Assembly (NCBI RefSeq): GCF_016616095.2
Contig: NZ_CP067089.2
Span: 1,798,001 to 1,862,000, forward strand
Reading direction: 5' to 3'
Source: Breznakiella homolactica
GTDB taxonomy: Bacteria > Spirochaetota > Spirochaetia > Treponematales > Breznakiellaceae
Length of the DNA stretch: 64,000 bases
A program made the translations under genes and the position numbers. This document shows positions 17,875-27,405 of the stretch, one piece after another. The notes under the pieces were generated by a model. The model saw only the letters and a list, made by a program, of their open reading frames with translations, searched no databases and was not told the origin of the DNA. Each line of letters begins with the position of its first letter. Positions within the stretch are counted from its first letter, which is position 1.

Positions 17875-18015
17875 GAATGCATGCAACAGTATTTTGTTGG
17901 TATTTTACGACACTTGGTATATATATTGTCATAGAAATGATGAAATTTGCATAATTGCAGTTTTATTCGGTGAAAATATTCTATGCTGATTATATGAAAT
18001 AATATGGAGGCAAAA

Positions 18016-21000
18016 ATGTTCAGTCCGCGGAAGATTGTTCCGTTTTTTTTAATGATTACCATTGTCTGTTCCGCCGGGGCAGAAGAATTTATCGGCGGAG
18101 ACGCGCTGACCGAACTGTACAGCCCCATTTTTTCCGGGACCGGAGGATTTACCACATCCCAGGGCGCGGCGTCGGCCAGCGCCATAAACCCCGCCGCCGG
18201 GGGCGACGCCCAGCTCATTACCTTTGACGCGGGCTACAACGCGCTCTCGGGAATGGGCGACGAGAGCGGTCTCGGCCACGCGGCGGCGGTCGGGGGACTG
18301 CTCCCAACGAAATACGCCGTATTCGGCGCGTCCCTGCGCTTTCTCCACAGCCCCTTCGACACGTTTCCGGTGGGAACCACCTTCGGGGGCAACCTCAGCG
18401 CGGCAAAGGAACTGTACCCCGGAATGAGCGTCGGCGCGGGACTCAACTTTGGGTTCGGGACGGACTGGACCCTGTCCGGGGATCTCGGATTCCGGTACAA
18501 CATGGGGAAACTCGGTTTTACGGATAATTTTACCTGGGCCGTGACCATGAAGAACCTGGGAAAAAGCTGGCCCATGGAGTGGCTCACCCCCGCGGCGGGG
18601 GTTTCCGCGGATCTGGTAACAATTGCGGGAAAGGACGGGAAACCCTCCCCCTTTAAGCTCGGCGCGGCCGTGGATGTCGGTTTTCCGGGGTTTACCAACA
18701 TGAACGGAAAAGCGGGGATTTCCGCAACCATCGCGGATCTCGTCGTGATTTCCGGTTCCCTGGGATTCAATGTACAGGAAATAATCGACGGGACCAACGA
18801 GACGCCCATACCTTCCGTGGGAATACGCCTTAAATTCACCCTGGATAATACCGGCAGTTCCGAGCCCGGCAAACTGCCCTCCGATGGAGAAGTGGCGGTA
18901 AGCCTCAGCGGAAAACCCATTTACAACGACATCTGGGCTATCGGCGGCGGCGTAATCTGGACCGTCGGGGTGCCGGACAAAAAACCGCCGGTGATTACCC
19001 TGGATTACCCGGAAACGGTCTGGATCTCGCCGAACAACGACGGCCTCGCGGACGCGCTGGAATTCCCTATTGCCATAACAGACCAGCGGTACGTCATGGA
19101 ATGGATCTTTGAAATCCAGGATGAATCCGGCGCGGCGGTAAGAACCTACCGGAACAAGGACCGCCGGCCCGAGACCGAAGGGGTCAGGAACGTTATCAGC
19201 CGGCTGACGGATGTGAAATCCGGAGTGGAAATCCCTGAAACCCTGCGGTGGGACGGATCCCTGGAAGCCGGAGGGGTCGCGCCGGACGGCCGCTATTTCT
19301 TTGTGATCAGCGCCGCCGACGACAACGGCAACCGGGCCGTAACCGGGCGGTACGAAGTAATGGTGGATAATACGCCGCCGGAAGTGGCCCTTGAGGAAAT
19401 ATCCGTTTCCGACAGAATTTTCTCTCCCGACGGTGACGGAAACAAGGATACCCTGGAAATCGTCCAGTCCGGTTCCGCGGAAGACCTCTGGGACGCGGGT
19501 ATCTATGATGCCGCCGGAACCAAGGTAAAAACCTTTGATGTCGCCGGGGGAGCCCCGGAAACCATCATCTGGGATGGAACCGACGACAGCGGCGCCGTCG
19601 TATCCGACGGTGTGTACAGCTACCGCATCAGCGCCACCGACCGGGCGCTCAATTCCACCGGCGCGGTTATCGAAAATATCATCGTAAACACCATCCGGCC
19701 CGCGGTCACCCTGCATATCGGAGAAGCGTTTTTCTCTCCCAACGGTGACGGCATAAAAGATATCATGGTCTTTACCCCCGGGGTGCCCGTAACCGACGGC
19801 GTCGTAGAATGGTCCGTTGAAATCAGGGATGGTTCCGGCGCTCCCAGGCGGACCATCAGCGGAAGCGGATCCGTCCGCGGAAGAATTGAATTTAACGGCA
19901 GGGACAGCAGCGGGACAATGCTGGCGGAAGGCGCATATCAGGCCTTCCTTTCGGTATATTACCGGAACGGCTACGTGTCCACCGCGGTCTCGCCGGCGTT
20001 CACCCTTGATATCACGCCCCCCAGCGCAGCTATCCGGGCGGACTACACCGCGTTTTCACCCAACAACGACGGCATACAGGATACGATGATCTTCATACAG
20101 GACGGATCGGAGGAAACTTCCTGGACCGGGGAAATACGGAGCGCCGGCCCGGGAAACGGCACTGTTAAGACCTTCCGCTTCAGCGGCAGGCCCGATCCGC
20201 GGCTGGAATGGGACGGACGGGACGACACCGGCAGGCTCGCGCCGGACGGGAACTACGAATACCACCTCTCCGCAACGGACGAAGCGGGAAATTCCGGCGC
20301 TTCCAACGTAATCGCCTTCAGCCTCAGTACGGCGGATACGCCGGTCATGGTGAGCACCGACCTGCGGGCGTTCTCCCCCAACAACGACAGGGTCAAGGAT
20401 ACGATTACCATTCTGCCCCAGATCCAGGTCAGGGAAGGGATCGCTTCGTATAGAATCGATATCCGTGACAGCCGGGGAACCGCTGTCAGGACCTTTGAAG
20501 GAACCGGGTCCGTACCGGCCAGTATAAACTGGAACGGCAGGGACAGCGGCGGGAACCAGGTTCCTGACGGCAGTTACACCGCCGAAATCACCGTGGTCTA
20601 TACCATGGGGAACCAGCCCACCGCCCGGTCACAGGCATTCCTGGTGGATACCCAGGCCCCGGAGGCTGAAATAAGCGTTCCGTATACATTGTTCTCCCCC
20701 AACGGGGACAGCAGGCGGGATACCCTGCCCATAACGGTTACGGCCCAGGGCAGCGACGAATGGTACGCCGCCGTTACCGATGCCCGGGGAACCGAAATCC
20801 AGGCCTGGTCATGGAAGGGTCAGGCTCCGGAGATCCGCTGGAACGGAACCGACCGGGCGGGCAATCCCGTGGCCGACGGAACCTACCGGTTTGAACTCCG
20901 GGCCGAAGACGAAGCGGGGAACAGCACCAGAAAAACCCTGGACGCCATCACCGTGGACGCCCGGGTGCCCCGGGCCTTCCTCACAGCCTCAGTAAACGCC

Positions 21001-22008
21001 ATAGCGCCGAAGGAAGGGTCCGCGAACGCGGAAGTACGGTTTGCCGTTATGCTTACCCCCAGGGACGGCGTCGGCAGCTGGTCACTGGAACTGCGGGATG
21101 AAACGGGAACCCTCCGGCGGCGCTTCGCCGGCCAGGCTTCGGCCCCGCCGGAAGCCATTATTTGGGACGGCAGGGACGAAGCCGGTACGATCCGGGAAGG
21201 GAAATACACCGCCCGGCTGACGGTGGACTACGAAAAGGGCGACCAGGTAGACCTTACCGCGGGTCCGGTCACGGTGGATATTTCCGGACCGGTCTTAAGC
21301 TTTACCACCAGACCCGAATACTTCAGCCCCGATAATGACGGTGTTGACGACGATCTGTTTATCTCCCTGAAAGCCGAGGACAGTTCGCCCATAGCGAGCT
21401 GGAGCTTTGAAATCCGGGAGCCCGTGGCGCCCTACAACCTGTTTTACAGCATCGAAGGCCGGGGAACACCGTCGGACCGCATTGTCTGGGACGGCAGGAG
21501 CAATAAGGGTGAGCTTGTCCAGGCCGCAACGGATTATCCGGTACGGTTTACCGCCGCCGATACCCTGGGCAATACCACCAGCATCGACGGAATGATCGGG
21601 GTGGATGTCCTGGTTATCCGGGACGGCGACGTGCTCCGCATCCAGGTGCCTTCGATTATTTTCAGGGAGAACGCCGCGGACTTTGAAAGCCTTGCCGAGG
21701 ATACGGTGGCGAACAACCTGCGGGTGCTCCGGCGGGTCGCCGAAATCCTGAACAAGTTCAAGGATTACCGGGTCAAGGTCGAAGGCCACGCGAACCCGGT
21801 CACCAGGACCGCCGCGGAAGAGCGGAATGAGCTGCAGCCCCTGAGCGAAGCCCGGGCAAAGGCCGTGGTGGACCGCCTGGTCGGGTTCGGGGTGGACCGC
21901 AACCGGCTTACCTACGTGGGCATGGGCGGCACCAGGCCGGTGGTCAAATACGAGGATCACGACAACTGGTGGAAAAACCGCCGGGTCGAATTCATCCTGA
22001 TTAAATAA
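18016..22008 (+). CDS. Outer-membrane protein: beta-barrel N-terminus, eight FlgD-like Ig repeats, OmpA C-terminus
   Basis: 1330 residues. Signal peptide ends near CSAGA. Residues about 25-300 look like a UPF0164/PorV-type barrel (SAINPAAGGDAQLITFDAGYNALSG). Then come eight units of about 105-107 residues, each opening with a calcium-loop-like motif: ISPNNDG (about 340), FSPDGDGNKD (468), FSPNGDGIKD (571), FSPNNDGIQD (678), FSPNNDRVKD (785), FSPNGDSRRD (892), a degenerate IAPKEGS (995) and FSPDNDGVDD (1102), each with a WDG/WNG turn as in FlgD-type Ig domains. The C-terminal 100 residues are an OmpA peptidoglycan-binding domain (VKVEGHANP, SEARAKAVVDRL, NRRVEFIL). GGAGG 5 nt before 18016 sets the start. 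It probably links the outer membrane to peptidoglycan. Confidence 0.85.
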   Translation: MFSPRKIVPFFLMITIVCSAGAEEFIGGDALTELYSPIFSGTGGFTTSQGAASASAINPAAGGDAQLITFDAGYNALSGMGDESGLGHAAAVGGLLPTKYAVFGASLRFLHSPFDTFPVGTTFGGNLSAAKELYPGMSVGAGLNFGFGTDWTLSGDLGFRYNMGKLGFTDNFTWAVTMKNLGKSWPMEWLTPAAGVSADLVTIAGKDGKPSPFKLGAAVDVGFPGFTNMNGKAGISATIADLVVISGSLGFNVQEIIDGTNETPIPSVGIRLKFTLDNTGSSEPGKLPSDGEVAVSLSGKPIYNDIWAIGGGVIWTVGVPDKKPPVITLDYPETVWISPNNDGLADALEFPIAITDQRYVMEWIFEIQDESGAAVRTYRNKDRRPETEGVRNVISRLTDVKSGVEIPETLRWDGSLEAGGVAPDGRYFFVISAADDNGNRAVTGRYEVMVDNTPPEVALEEISVSDRIFSPDGDGNKDTLEIVQSGSAEDLWDAGIYDAAGTKVKTFDVAGGAPETIIWDGTDDSGAVVSDGVYSYRISATDRALNSTGAVIENIIVNTIRPAVTLHIGEAFFSPNGDGIKDIMVFTPGVPVTDGVVEWSVEIRDGSGAPRRTISGSGSVRGRIEFNGRDSSGTMLAEGAYQAFLSVYYRNGYVSTAVSPAFTLDITPPSAAIRADYTAFSPNNDGIQDTMIFIQDGSEETSWTGEIRSAGPGNGTVKTFRFSGRPDPRLEWDGRDDTGRLAPDGNYEYHLSATDEAGNSGASNVIAFSLSTADTPVMVSTDLRAFSPNNDRVKDTITILPQIQVREGIASYRIDIRDSRGTAVRTFEGTGSVPASINWNGRDSGGNQVPDGSYTAEITVVYTMGNQPTARSQAFLVDTQAPEAEISVPYTLFSPNGDSRRDTLPITVTAQGSDEWYAAVTDARGTEIQAWSWKGQAPEIRWNGTDRAGNPVADGTYRFELRAEDEAGNSTRKTLDAITVDARVPRAFLTASVNAIAPKEGSANAEVRFAVMLTPRDGVGSWSLELRDETGTLRRRFAGQASAPPEAIIWDGRDEAGTIREGKYTARLTVDYEKGDQVDLTAGPVTVDISGPVLSFTTRPEYFSPDNDGVDDDLFISLKAEDSSPIASWSFEIREPVAPYNLFYSIEGRGTPSDRIVWDGRSNKGELVQAATDYPVRFTAADTLGNTTSIDGMIGVDVLVIRDGDVLRIQVPSIIFRENAADFESLAEDTVANNLRVLRRVAEILNKFKDYRVKVEGHANPVTRTAAEERNELQPLSEARAKAVVDRLVGFGVDRNRLTYVGMGGTRPVVKYEDHDNWWKNRRVEFILIK

Positions 22009-22021
22009 CAGATTGAAACGA

Positions 22022-22054
22022 AGAGCCCCGCCGGCCGCCGGCGGGGCTCTTTTT
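22022..22054 (+). terminator. Rho-independent terminator after the OmpA-type gene
   Basis: AGAGCCCCGCCGG and CCGGCGGGGCTCT form a 13-bp GC-rich stem followed by TTTTTC, 13 bp after the stop. Confidence 0.92.
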
Positions 22055-22075
22055 CGGTCCTGCTTTATTTGAACC

Positions 22076-22329
22076 CGGAGTGGGGGTAACGGAAGCCACG
22101 CGAAGCGGGGCTGCAGTGAGGGGGAGCAGCCCGCGCGAACGGGCAACACCGAGCCGGTTAAGCCGGCAAGTACCCGGCCGTACTGGTAACGCCGGGTGTC
22201 GTGTAAAAATGGGAATGAGCGACTTTCGAGGCCATAGGCCGCTGAGGAGCCATTTCCATTTTTACACGACAGGACCCGCAGAACCGTACCCCGGATACTT
22301 GCCGGCTTGTCAGACTCGGCGCTCCCCCG
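22076..22329. repeat. Composite hairpin repeat C2 (class alpha, reversed, incomplete)
   Basis: Contains the reversed alpha spacer (GTGGGGGTAACGG, GGGGGAGCAGCCCGC) and one hairpin in forward orientation. Its outer arms are GCCGGCAAGTACCCGG and CCGGATACTTGCCGGC (about 22163-22178, 22291-22306). The inner stem is 20 bp with one mismatch (22197-22216 with 22252-22271), and the core holds GGCC-ATA-GGCC. The flanks GGTAACGCCGGGTG and CAGGACCCGC are conserved. The partner hairpin on the far left is absent. Lies between convergent genes. Confidence 0.8.
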
Positions 22330-22331
22330 CA

Positions 22332-22452
22332 TAATGAGCGACTTTCGAAGCCGCAGGCCGCTGAGGAGCCATACCCCTTGTACCAAGACAGGCCCCCCGG
22401 CATTGGCATCGCCATGCTTCTGTGCCGGTAACACCTATTCTCTGGGTGCCCT
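22332..22452. repeat. Half hairpin element fused to C2
   Basis: Starts abruptly at the core (ATGAGCGACTTTCGAAGCC, GGCCGCTGAGGAGCC) and continues into a right arm, CAGGCCCCCCGG, CATGCTTCTGTGCCGG and GGTGCCCTG. The matching left arm is not present upstream, so this is the 3' half of a second hairpin joined to the end of C2. Confidence 0.75.
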
Positions 22453-22454
22453 GC

Positions 22455-23210
22455 CTACTTTATCCCCACGGTGATCATCATCCTGGCATCCTGATCGTAG
22501 GGAGAGCCGTCCCATTCGCCGTAGGTATGGACCGCGGAAAACCCGGCTTCCAGGAACAGATACCGCAGTTCCGCGGCGGAATACAGCCGCCGGACGAAAC
22601 TCCGTTCCAGCCGCTTTCCGTCTTTGATCAGGATCCACCGGTGGCCCAGGCCCGCCCAGGAATCCACACAGAAGTATTCGGTCAGCACCGTAAAGCCCGC
22701 CCGTTCGAACCATTCATTGTCAACAAAATCCCGGACAGCCAGCTCCTTGCCCTGGGTTTCAATAATAAAAACACCCCCGCTTTTGAGGGAATCACAGGCG
22801 TTTCTGACAAAAAGTTCATCATCCGCGGGGTTTTCAAAATATCCGAATGAAGTGTAGAGGTTGACGGCGAGATCAAAAGCATCCGGCTCCCTGAACGACC
22901 GGACATCATTCAGGATAAAGCGTCCGTCCAGTCCTTCATAGGCAGCGTTTTCTTTGGCAGCCTCCAGGTAGGAAGGGGTAATATCAACCCCCGTGACGGC
23001 AAACCCCCGGCGGGAAAATTCATTGGCGATCCGGCCCATACCGCAGCACAGGTCCAGAATCCGCGCATTCCCGGCATCCTCCAGCCCGGAAAGCCGGAGC
23101 GCGCCGTCAGCCACAGCGGGGACTTCCGCCCAGCGGTCTTCATCAAACATAATGGGAGCAAAGGACTCCCAGAACCGTTCGTCTTCAAACCATTCTTTTT
23201 TAATACCCAT
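22455..23210 (-). CDS. Class I SAM-dependent methyltransferase
   Basis: 251 residues. Rossmann-type methyltransferase: motif I ILDLCCGMGRIANEFSRRGF (about 49-68), the acidic residue at the end of strand 2 in VTGVDITPSYL, LNDVRSF for the adenine loop, and DLAVNLYTSFGYF (motif post-II). The sequence pattern resembles small-molecule methyltransferases of the Methyltransf_25/11 type. No substrate-specific motif is recognised. It is monocistronic on the minus strand, converging with the OmpA-type gene, with repeat elements directly after its stop. The gap upstream to the RsiV-like gene is AT-rich and probably holds both promoters. Confidence 0.85.
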   Translation of the reverse strand: MGIKKEWFEDERFWESFAPIMFDEDRWAEVPAVADGALRLSGLEDAGNARILDLCCGMGRIANEFSRRGFAVTGVDITPSYLEAAKENAAYEGLDGRFILNDVRSFREPDAFDLAVNLYTSFGYFENPADDELFVRNACDSLKSGGVFIIETQGKELAVRDFVDNEWFERAGFTVLTEYFCVDSWAGLGHRWILIKDGKRLERSFVRRLYSAAELRYLFLEAGFSAVHTYGEWDGSPYDQDARMMITVGIK

Positions 23211-23328
23211 GGCCGAAGTATGCCATATTGCTTGACTATTAATAAGAGATGGAAAATGTACTGCTTTAATTCAGGCTTCTGTATAATGAATTAGTTACTT
23301 TTTTATACAGAAACACCTGTAATCGGAA

Positions 23329-23358
23329 ATAGTCGAAAAATTCAGATTATTCGACTAT
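23329..23358. promoter_or_regulatory. Inverted repeat, possible operator
   Basis: ATAGTCGAA (23329-23337) and TTCGACTAT (23350-23358) are a perfect 9-bp inverted repeat with a 12-nt centre, ending 9 bp before the RsiV-like lipoprotein start. The position suits a repressor or activator site. Confidence 0.5.
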
Positions 23359-23367
23359 AGTTATTTT

Positions 23368-24237
23368 ATGAGTAAAACAACGGAAAAACGAGCCATGTAC
23401 CATAGGTTTCCCGCTCTCGCCGGTATAACCCTGATTATCCTCACCTCCTGTGTCGTCGGAGGCAAGCCGCGGGAGGATATGCTGCAGAATGCCGGGATAT
23501 CGGAAGGGATCCGGGCAGACGGGTTCCGTCAGTATCCATTGACCGCGGAAAGTATTTTATATCCTGAATATGACAAGAAAAGTCCCCGGATTGTCTATAC
23601 CTTTGATCTGCTGGAGGTCACCGGTTCCCGGACCCTTGCGGAAGGGATCTACGGAACCATGTACCAGGGCCAGGAACCGAAGGATTACGCCCGCCGGAAG
23701 ATTGACGATTTTAACCGGGAAAATTCCAACCCCGGGGATATTGAAATGTACCTGCGGCTTCCCCCGAGCAACCTCACCTGGGAATACACCGAAAGCACCC
23801 AGCTCCAGAGCATGGCACCGGGCATCCTGGTAACCAGCCGGGAATACTGGTATTACACCGGCGGAGCCCACGGTATGGGGGAAAAGACCTACTTTGTTTT
23901 TGATATTGAAACATCGCAGCGGCTGTCCGTGGGTGACGTTTTCACGGAACAGGCAATGCCGGAGCTTGCGGAATACATTCAGGATGCCCTCCGGGTTTGG
24001 TCGGAAATTCCCCCGGGAGCGCCGCTGACAGAGGGCGGTTTTTTTGAAGACACCGTCGAAGTTCCGGAGGATTTCTTCCTCAGCCCCCAGGGAGCCGGTT
24101 TCCAGTGGGACCAGTATGAAATAGCCCCTTATGCGTGGGGACAGATCGAGGTGGTTCTCCCTGAGGAGAAGATATCGGGACTGCTCACGGAAAAGGGAGC
24201 GGAACTGCTCCGTTCCCTGGCCGCAACAGCCCAATAA
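23368..24237 (+). CDS. RsiV-like lipoprotein (DUF4163/DUF3298 fold)
   Basis: 289 residues. A lipobox LTSC follows a hydrophobic segment (TLIILTSC, about residue 28). The mature part has the PdaC/RsiV-type signature: YPEYDKKSPRIVYTFDLLEV near 60, YYTGGAHGMGEKTYFVFDIETSQRLSVGDVF (about 163-195), and QWDQYEIAPYAWGQIEVVLPEEKI near the end. RsiV members bind lysozyme or act as anti-sigma factors in Firmicutes, but this protein has no cytoplasmic anti-sigma part, so an envelope or ligand-binding role is more likely. No clear ribosome site at 23368; an in-frame ATG at 23395 gives a shorter signal peptide and is a real alternative. Preceded by an inverted repeat. Confidence 0.75.
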   Translation: MSKTTEKRAMYHRFPALAGITLIILTSCVVGGKPREDMLQNAGISEGIRADGFRQYPLTAESILYPEYDKKSPRIVYTFDLLEVTGSRTLAEGIYGTMYQGQEPKDYARRKIDDFNRENSNPGDIEMYLRLPPSNLTWEYTESTQLQSMAPGILVTSREYWYYTGGAHGMGEKTYFVFDIETSQRLSVGDVFTEQAMPELAEYIQDALRVWSEIPPGAPLTEGGFFEDTVEVPEDFFLSPQGAGFQWDQYEIAPYAWGQIEVVLPEEKISGLLTEKGAELLRSLAATAQ

Positions 24238-24244
24238 GGAACTC

Positions 24245-26011
24245 CTAGACGGTTCCGCTGTCCCCTTCCCTGATTTCCACCCGGCGGATCTTGCCGCTGA
24301 TGGTTTTGGGCAGTTCCTCCACGAATTCAATAATCCGGGGATATTTATAGGGCGCGGTGGTTTTCTTGACGTGGTTCTGAAGCTCCGCCTTGAGGCCTTC
24401 CTCGGGTTTCCATCCCTTGGCGAGAACCACCGTGGCTTTTACTACGGTACCCCGGTCGGGATCGGGAACCCCCGTGACGGCGCATTCCAGCACCGAGGGA
24501 TGTTCCAGGAGCGCGCTTTCAACCTCAAAGGGGCCGATCCGGTAGCCGGAACTTTTGATCACGTCATCCGCCCGTCCGACGAACCAGTAGTAGCCGTCCT
24601 CATCCCGCCAGGCCATGTCCCCGGTATAGTATATATCATCGTGCCAGACGGATTTCGTCAGAACGTCGTCCCGGTAATATCCGCCGAACATGCCCGCGGG
24701 TTTGCGGCGGTCGGTCCGGACGATAACCTGCCCTTCCTCACCCATATCGCAGGAGGAGCCGTCTTCCCTGATAAGGTCAATGTCGTATCCCGGCGACGGA
24801 AGGCCCATGGAACCGGGTTTCGGGTTCATCCAGGGAAAGGTCGCCAGGGAGATGGTCAGTTCGGTCTGGCCGTATCCTTCCCGGAGTTTGTGCCCCGTGG
24901 CCGCCTTGAACTGTTCGTAGATTTCCGGGTTTAAGGGCTCTCCGGCGACACAGCAGTATTCCAGGGAGGAGAAATCGTATTTCGACAGATCTTCCTTGAT
25001 AAAAAACCGGTAAATCGTCGGCGGCGCGCAGAAGGTGGTTACCTTGTGCCGGATGATGGTTTCCAGCATCGCCGCCGGAACGAACCGGTCGTAGTCATAC
25101 ACAAAAACAGCGGAACCGCAGATCCATTGGCCGTAGATCTTTCCCCAGGCAGCTTTGGCCCAGCCGGTGTCAGCCACGGTCAGGTGGAGACCGCCGGGTT
25201 TGACGCACTGCCAGTATTTCGCGGTAAGCACGTGGCCCAGGGGATAGGCAAAATCGTGGCGCACCATCTTGGGCATGCCCGTCGTTCCGGAGGTAAAATA
25301 CAGGAGCATGATATCACCGTTGGAAACCGCATCGGCTCCGGAGGGCCGGGCAAAATCCGCCGACGCGTTTTTGACCAGGGCGTTGAAATCGTTCCAGGGC
25401 AGGAGGCGCTCACCGGAAAGTTCCGGCGGAGCCTTCTCAGCAAACAGCCGCGCCCCTTCCCCCGCGGGGTCACTGTCCGCGGGCGCGTGAACCGACCGGA
25501 CAAAGGCCTTGAACCGGAGGGTCGGCTTGTTTTCCGTATCCCGGTTCATCTTTGCTTCGGCTTCATCAATATTGGCGATGACTTCGGGCTCATCCACACA
25601 GACGATGCCCGCCACATCCGCAGCCCGGCAGCGGTACACAATATCCTTGGGAGTCAGAAGATGGGTCGCCGGAATGGCGATAGCCCCGAGCTTGTGAAGC
25701 CCCAGGAGAGCCGGCCAGTATTCGTGGCGGCGTTTGAGGATAAGCATCACCGGATCGCCCTTTTTGATCCCCGCCGCCCGGAACGCGTTGGCCGCCTGGT
25801 CGGACAGCCGTTTCATGTCCCCGAAACTGAAAACCGCCTCGCCGCCTTTCTCATCGCACCATACCAGGGCACGGTCGCTTCCGCCGGCTGCCGCAAGCTC
25901 ATCCACCACGTCAAAGGCAAAATTGAAATTCTCGGGAATGGTCAGGGAAAAGTTCGCGTAAAAATCCTCATAGGAATCGAATTCGGTCTTTGATAAAAAA
26001 CGCTCCAGCAT
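24245..26011 (-). CDS. AMP-forming acyl-CoA synthetase (acetyl/medium-chain type)
   Basis: 588 residues of the ANL superfamily. The P-loop [12 protein letters not shown] lies near 235-246, GYGQTE near 360, then [37 protein letters not shown] (about 450-490), which includes the hinge Asp, and the catalytic Lys region [14 protein letters not shown] at the C-terminus. An N-terminal ACS-type extension ([26 protein letters not shown]) places it with ACSM-like or acetyl-CoA synthetase-like enzymes. It activates a carboxylic acid to acyl-CoA via an acyl-adenylate. About 100 bp downstream of an XRE-cupin regulator on the same strand, which probably controls it. Chain-length preference cannot be read. 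Confidence 0.88.
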   Translation of the reverse strand: MLERFLSKTEFDSYEDFYANFSLTIPENFNFAFDVVDELAAAGGSDRALVWCDEKGGEAVFSFGDMKRLSDQAANAFRAAGIKKGDPVMLILKRRHEYWPALLGLHKLGAIAIPATHLLTPKDIVYRCRAADVAGIVCVDEPEVIANIDEAEAKMNRDTENKPTLRFKAFVRSVHAPADSDPAGEGARLFAEKAPPELSGERLLPWNDFNALVKNASADFARPSGADAVSNGDIMLLYFTSGTTGMPKMVRHDFAYPLGHVLTAKYWQCVKPGGLHLTVADTGWAKAAWGKIYGQWICGSAVFVYDYDRFVPAAMLETIIRHKVTTFCAPPTIYRFFIKEDLSKYDFSSLEYCCVAGEPLNPEIYEQFKAATGHKLREGYGQTELTISLATFPWMNPKPGSMGLPSPGYDIDLIREDGSSCDMGEEGQVIVRTDRRKPAGMFGGYYRDDVLTKSVWHDDIYYTGDMAWRDEDGYYWFVGRADDVIKSSGYRIGPFEVESALLEHPSVLECAVTGVPDPDRGTVVKATVVLAKGWKPEEGLKAELQNHVKKTTAPYKYPRIIEFVEELPKTISGKIRRVEIREGDSGTV

Positions 26012-26117
26012 ACAAAACTCCTGTCATATAAGCGTCCGGAAGCACAGAAAAAATACGGACGCAGAAAATAAAAGACCAGCAGGCCTTAAGTATGGTCCGC
26101 GGCACGGCCGCGGGATA

Positions 26118-26672
26118 TTACATAATCATCGCCAGAAAACGCGCCCGGGTTCCCCCCAGAGCCTTCATGCCGTGGGGCTCGCTGGAATCGTAATAAATGC
26201 AGTCCCCGGCTTCGAGTTCCATTTCATGGCCTCCCACGGAAATAAGGAGCCGCCCTTCAAGGACGTAATCAAATTCCTGGCCCGGATGGGTATTGAGGTT
26301 CAATGGTTTTGATTCTGAATCCGGAGCGACCTCCACCAGGAAGGGCTCGGCTTTTTTATGCTGAAAGGTATAGGCCAGATTCCAGTAGGCATAGGCGGGA
26401 CGCCGCCGGACCTCCGGAGCCTTGCCCGCCCGGGTAAGGCTGAAGGTCTTGAGTTTCGGTGTTTCGCCGCTTACCAGTTCCGCAAGGTCGACATTAAACC
26501 GGGAGGCGATTTCCACCAGAGCCCCCAGGGGGAAGTCGGCGTTTCCCGACTCCCATGCATCGTACTCTTCCGGGGTAAACCCCAGTTCCTTGGCAAGCTT
26601 TTCACTGGAAATTTCCTCGATTTCCCGGAGAACCCGGACCCTGGCGGCAATTTCACGGACCTGATCGGACAT
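26118..26672 (-). CDS. XRE-family regulator with C-terminal cupin
   Basis: 184 residues. An N-terminal helix-turn-helix (residues about 7-60, REIAARVRVLREIEEISSEKLAKELGFTPEEYDAWESG) is followed by a linker and a cupin_2 barrel (about 110-184) with NTHPGQEFDYVLEGRLLISVGG and GDCIYYDSSEPHGMKALGG. These regulators commonly sense small metabolites through the cupin and control adjacent genes. The acyl-CoA ligase follows on the same strand, so this is the likely local target. The ATG at 26672 has AGGAGG six bases upstream; the open frame extends further, but without such a site. Confidence 0.9.
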   Translation of the reverse strand: MSDQVREIAARVRVLREIEEISSEKLAKELGFTPEEYDAWESGNADFPLGALVEIASRFNVDLAELVSGETPKLKTFSLTRAGKAPEVRRRPAYAYWNLAYTFQHKKAEPFLVEVAPDSESKPLNLNTHPGQEFDYVLEGRLLISVGGHEMELEAGDCIYYDSSEPHGMKALGGTRARFLAMIM

Positions 26673-26749
26673 GGTATCCTCCTTAACAGATACTGATTCA
26701 AGGGGGTAAATATTACGGGCTGCCGGCGGTTTTCGGCTCCGGCGATTCC

Positions 26750-27403
26750 CTAATGGCCTCCGTCGGCTCTCCCCCGGAGCGTACGGGCCAGTTCCTTCCA
26801 AATGACTTTATCATTTTCCGGAAGACGGCTGAATTCCCCCTGCCGTCCGTAGGCGGACAGGTCAATAAAGGTTTCAGTCTTCCTGAGCAGTTCCTCAAAT
26901 TTTCCTTCCTGAAATTCCCTGAGCCAGCCGGGAATCTTCCGGCACAGTTCCTGCATCTTCCCGTAATGGGGCGCGCAGAGACCGTCCGAAGCGGTAAACG
27001 CCGCCCGCAGGTCCCGTTCATCCTGGCTGTCCCCGTCCGACTGGGCCAGGAAACTGAGGTACTCCTGTTCAATGCGGTCCCGTTCGGCGCAGACGGGACA
27101 TTTCCCCTTGGGTTTCCAGGGCTTGTTTTTTTTAAATGCCTCTATCCGGTCCTCCAGGATATCCCGGCCCAGAATCGCCACCGCCAGGCCGTCCCGGAAT
27201 GATTCGAGATTCCGGGAATGGACATCGCAGAATCCGCCCGCGGCCCGGTACAGTGCCCTGAATCCCCGGTCGGAAACGTGTTCAAAAAGCATATTGTCGA
27301 TATACCGGTCCGCCCGGTCGGAAATTATGCGGCACAGGGGGCATCCCGGTTTTTCCGAAGCTTTCTGGAGTTCGAAAAAATTGATATGACGGTCAACGGC
27401 CAT
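26750..27403 (-). CDS. Cysteine/histidine-motif protein, DUF6062-like
   Basis: 217 residues, cytoplasmic. Two similar halves each contain a CxxC motif and a later Cys-x-x-His: ASEKPGCPLCRIISDRADRYIDN (about 20-25) with GGFCDVHSRNLES (about 60), and KGKCPVCAERDRIEQEYL (about 103) with GLCAPHYGKMQELC (about 145). The spacing suggests two small metal-binding or redox modules. I associate it with the DUF6062 family from this pattern, but no function is known. It starts 2 bp after the rpiA stop, so the two are co-transcribed, and the XRE-cupin gene is 77 bp downstream. Confidence 0.7.
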   Translation of the reverse strand: MAVDRHINFFELQKASEKPGCPLCRIISDRADRYIDNMLFEHVSDRGFRALYRAAGGFCDVHSRNLESFRDGLAVAILGRDILEDRIEAFKKNKPWKPKGKCPVCAERDRIEQEYLSFLAQSDGDSQDERDLRAAFTASDGLCAPHYGKMQELCRKIPGWLREFQEGKFEELLRKTETFIDLSAYGRQGEFSRLPENDKVIWKELARTLRGRADGGH

Positions 27404-27405
27404 GG

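Noticed and set aside
18049..19716. 555-residue open frame antisense to the OmpA-type gene
   Set aside because: A shadow of the repeat-rich coding strand with no recognisable domain.
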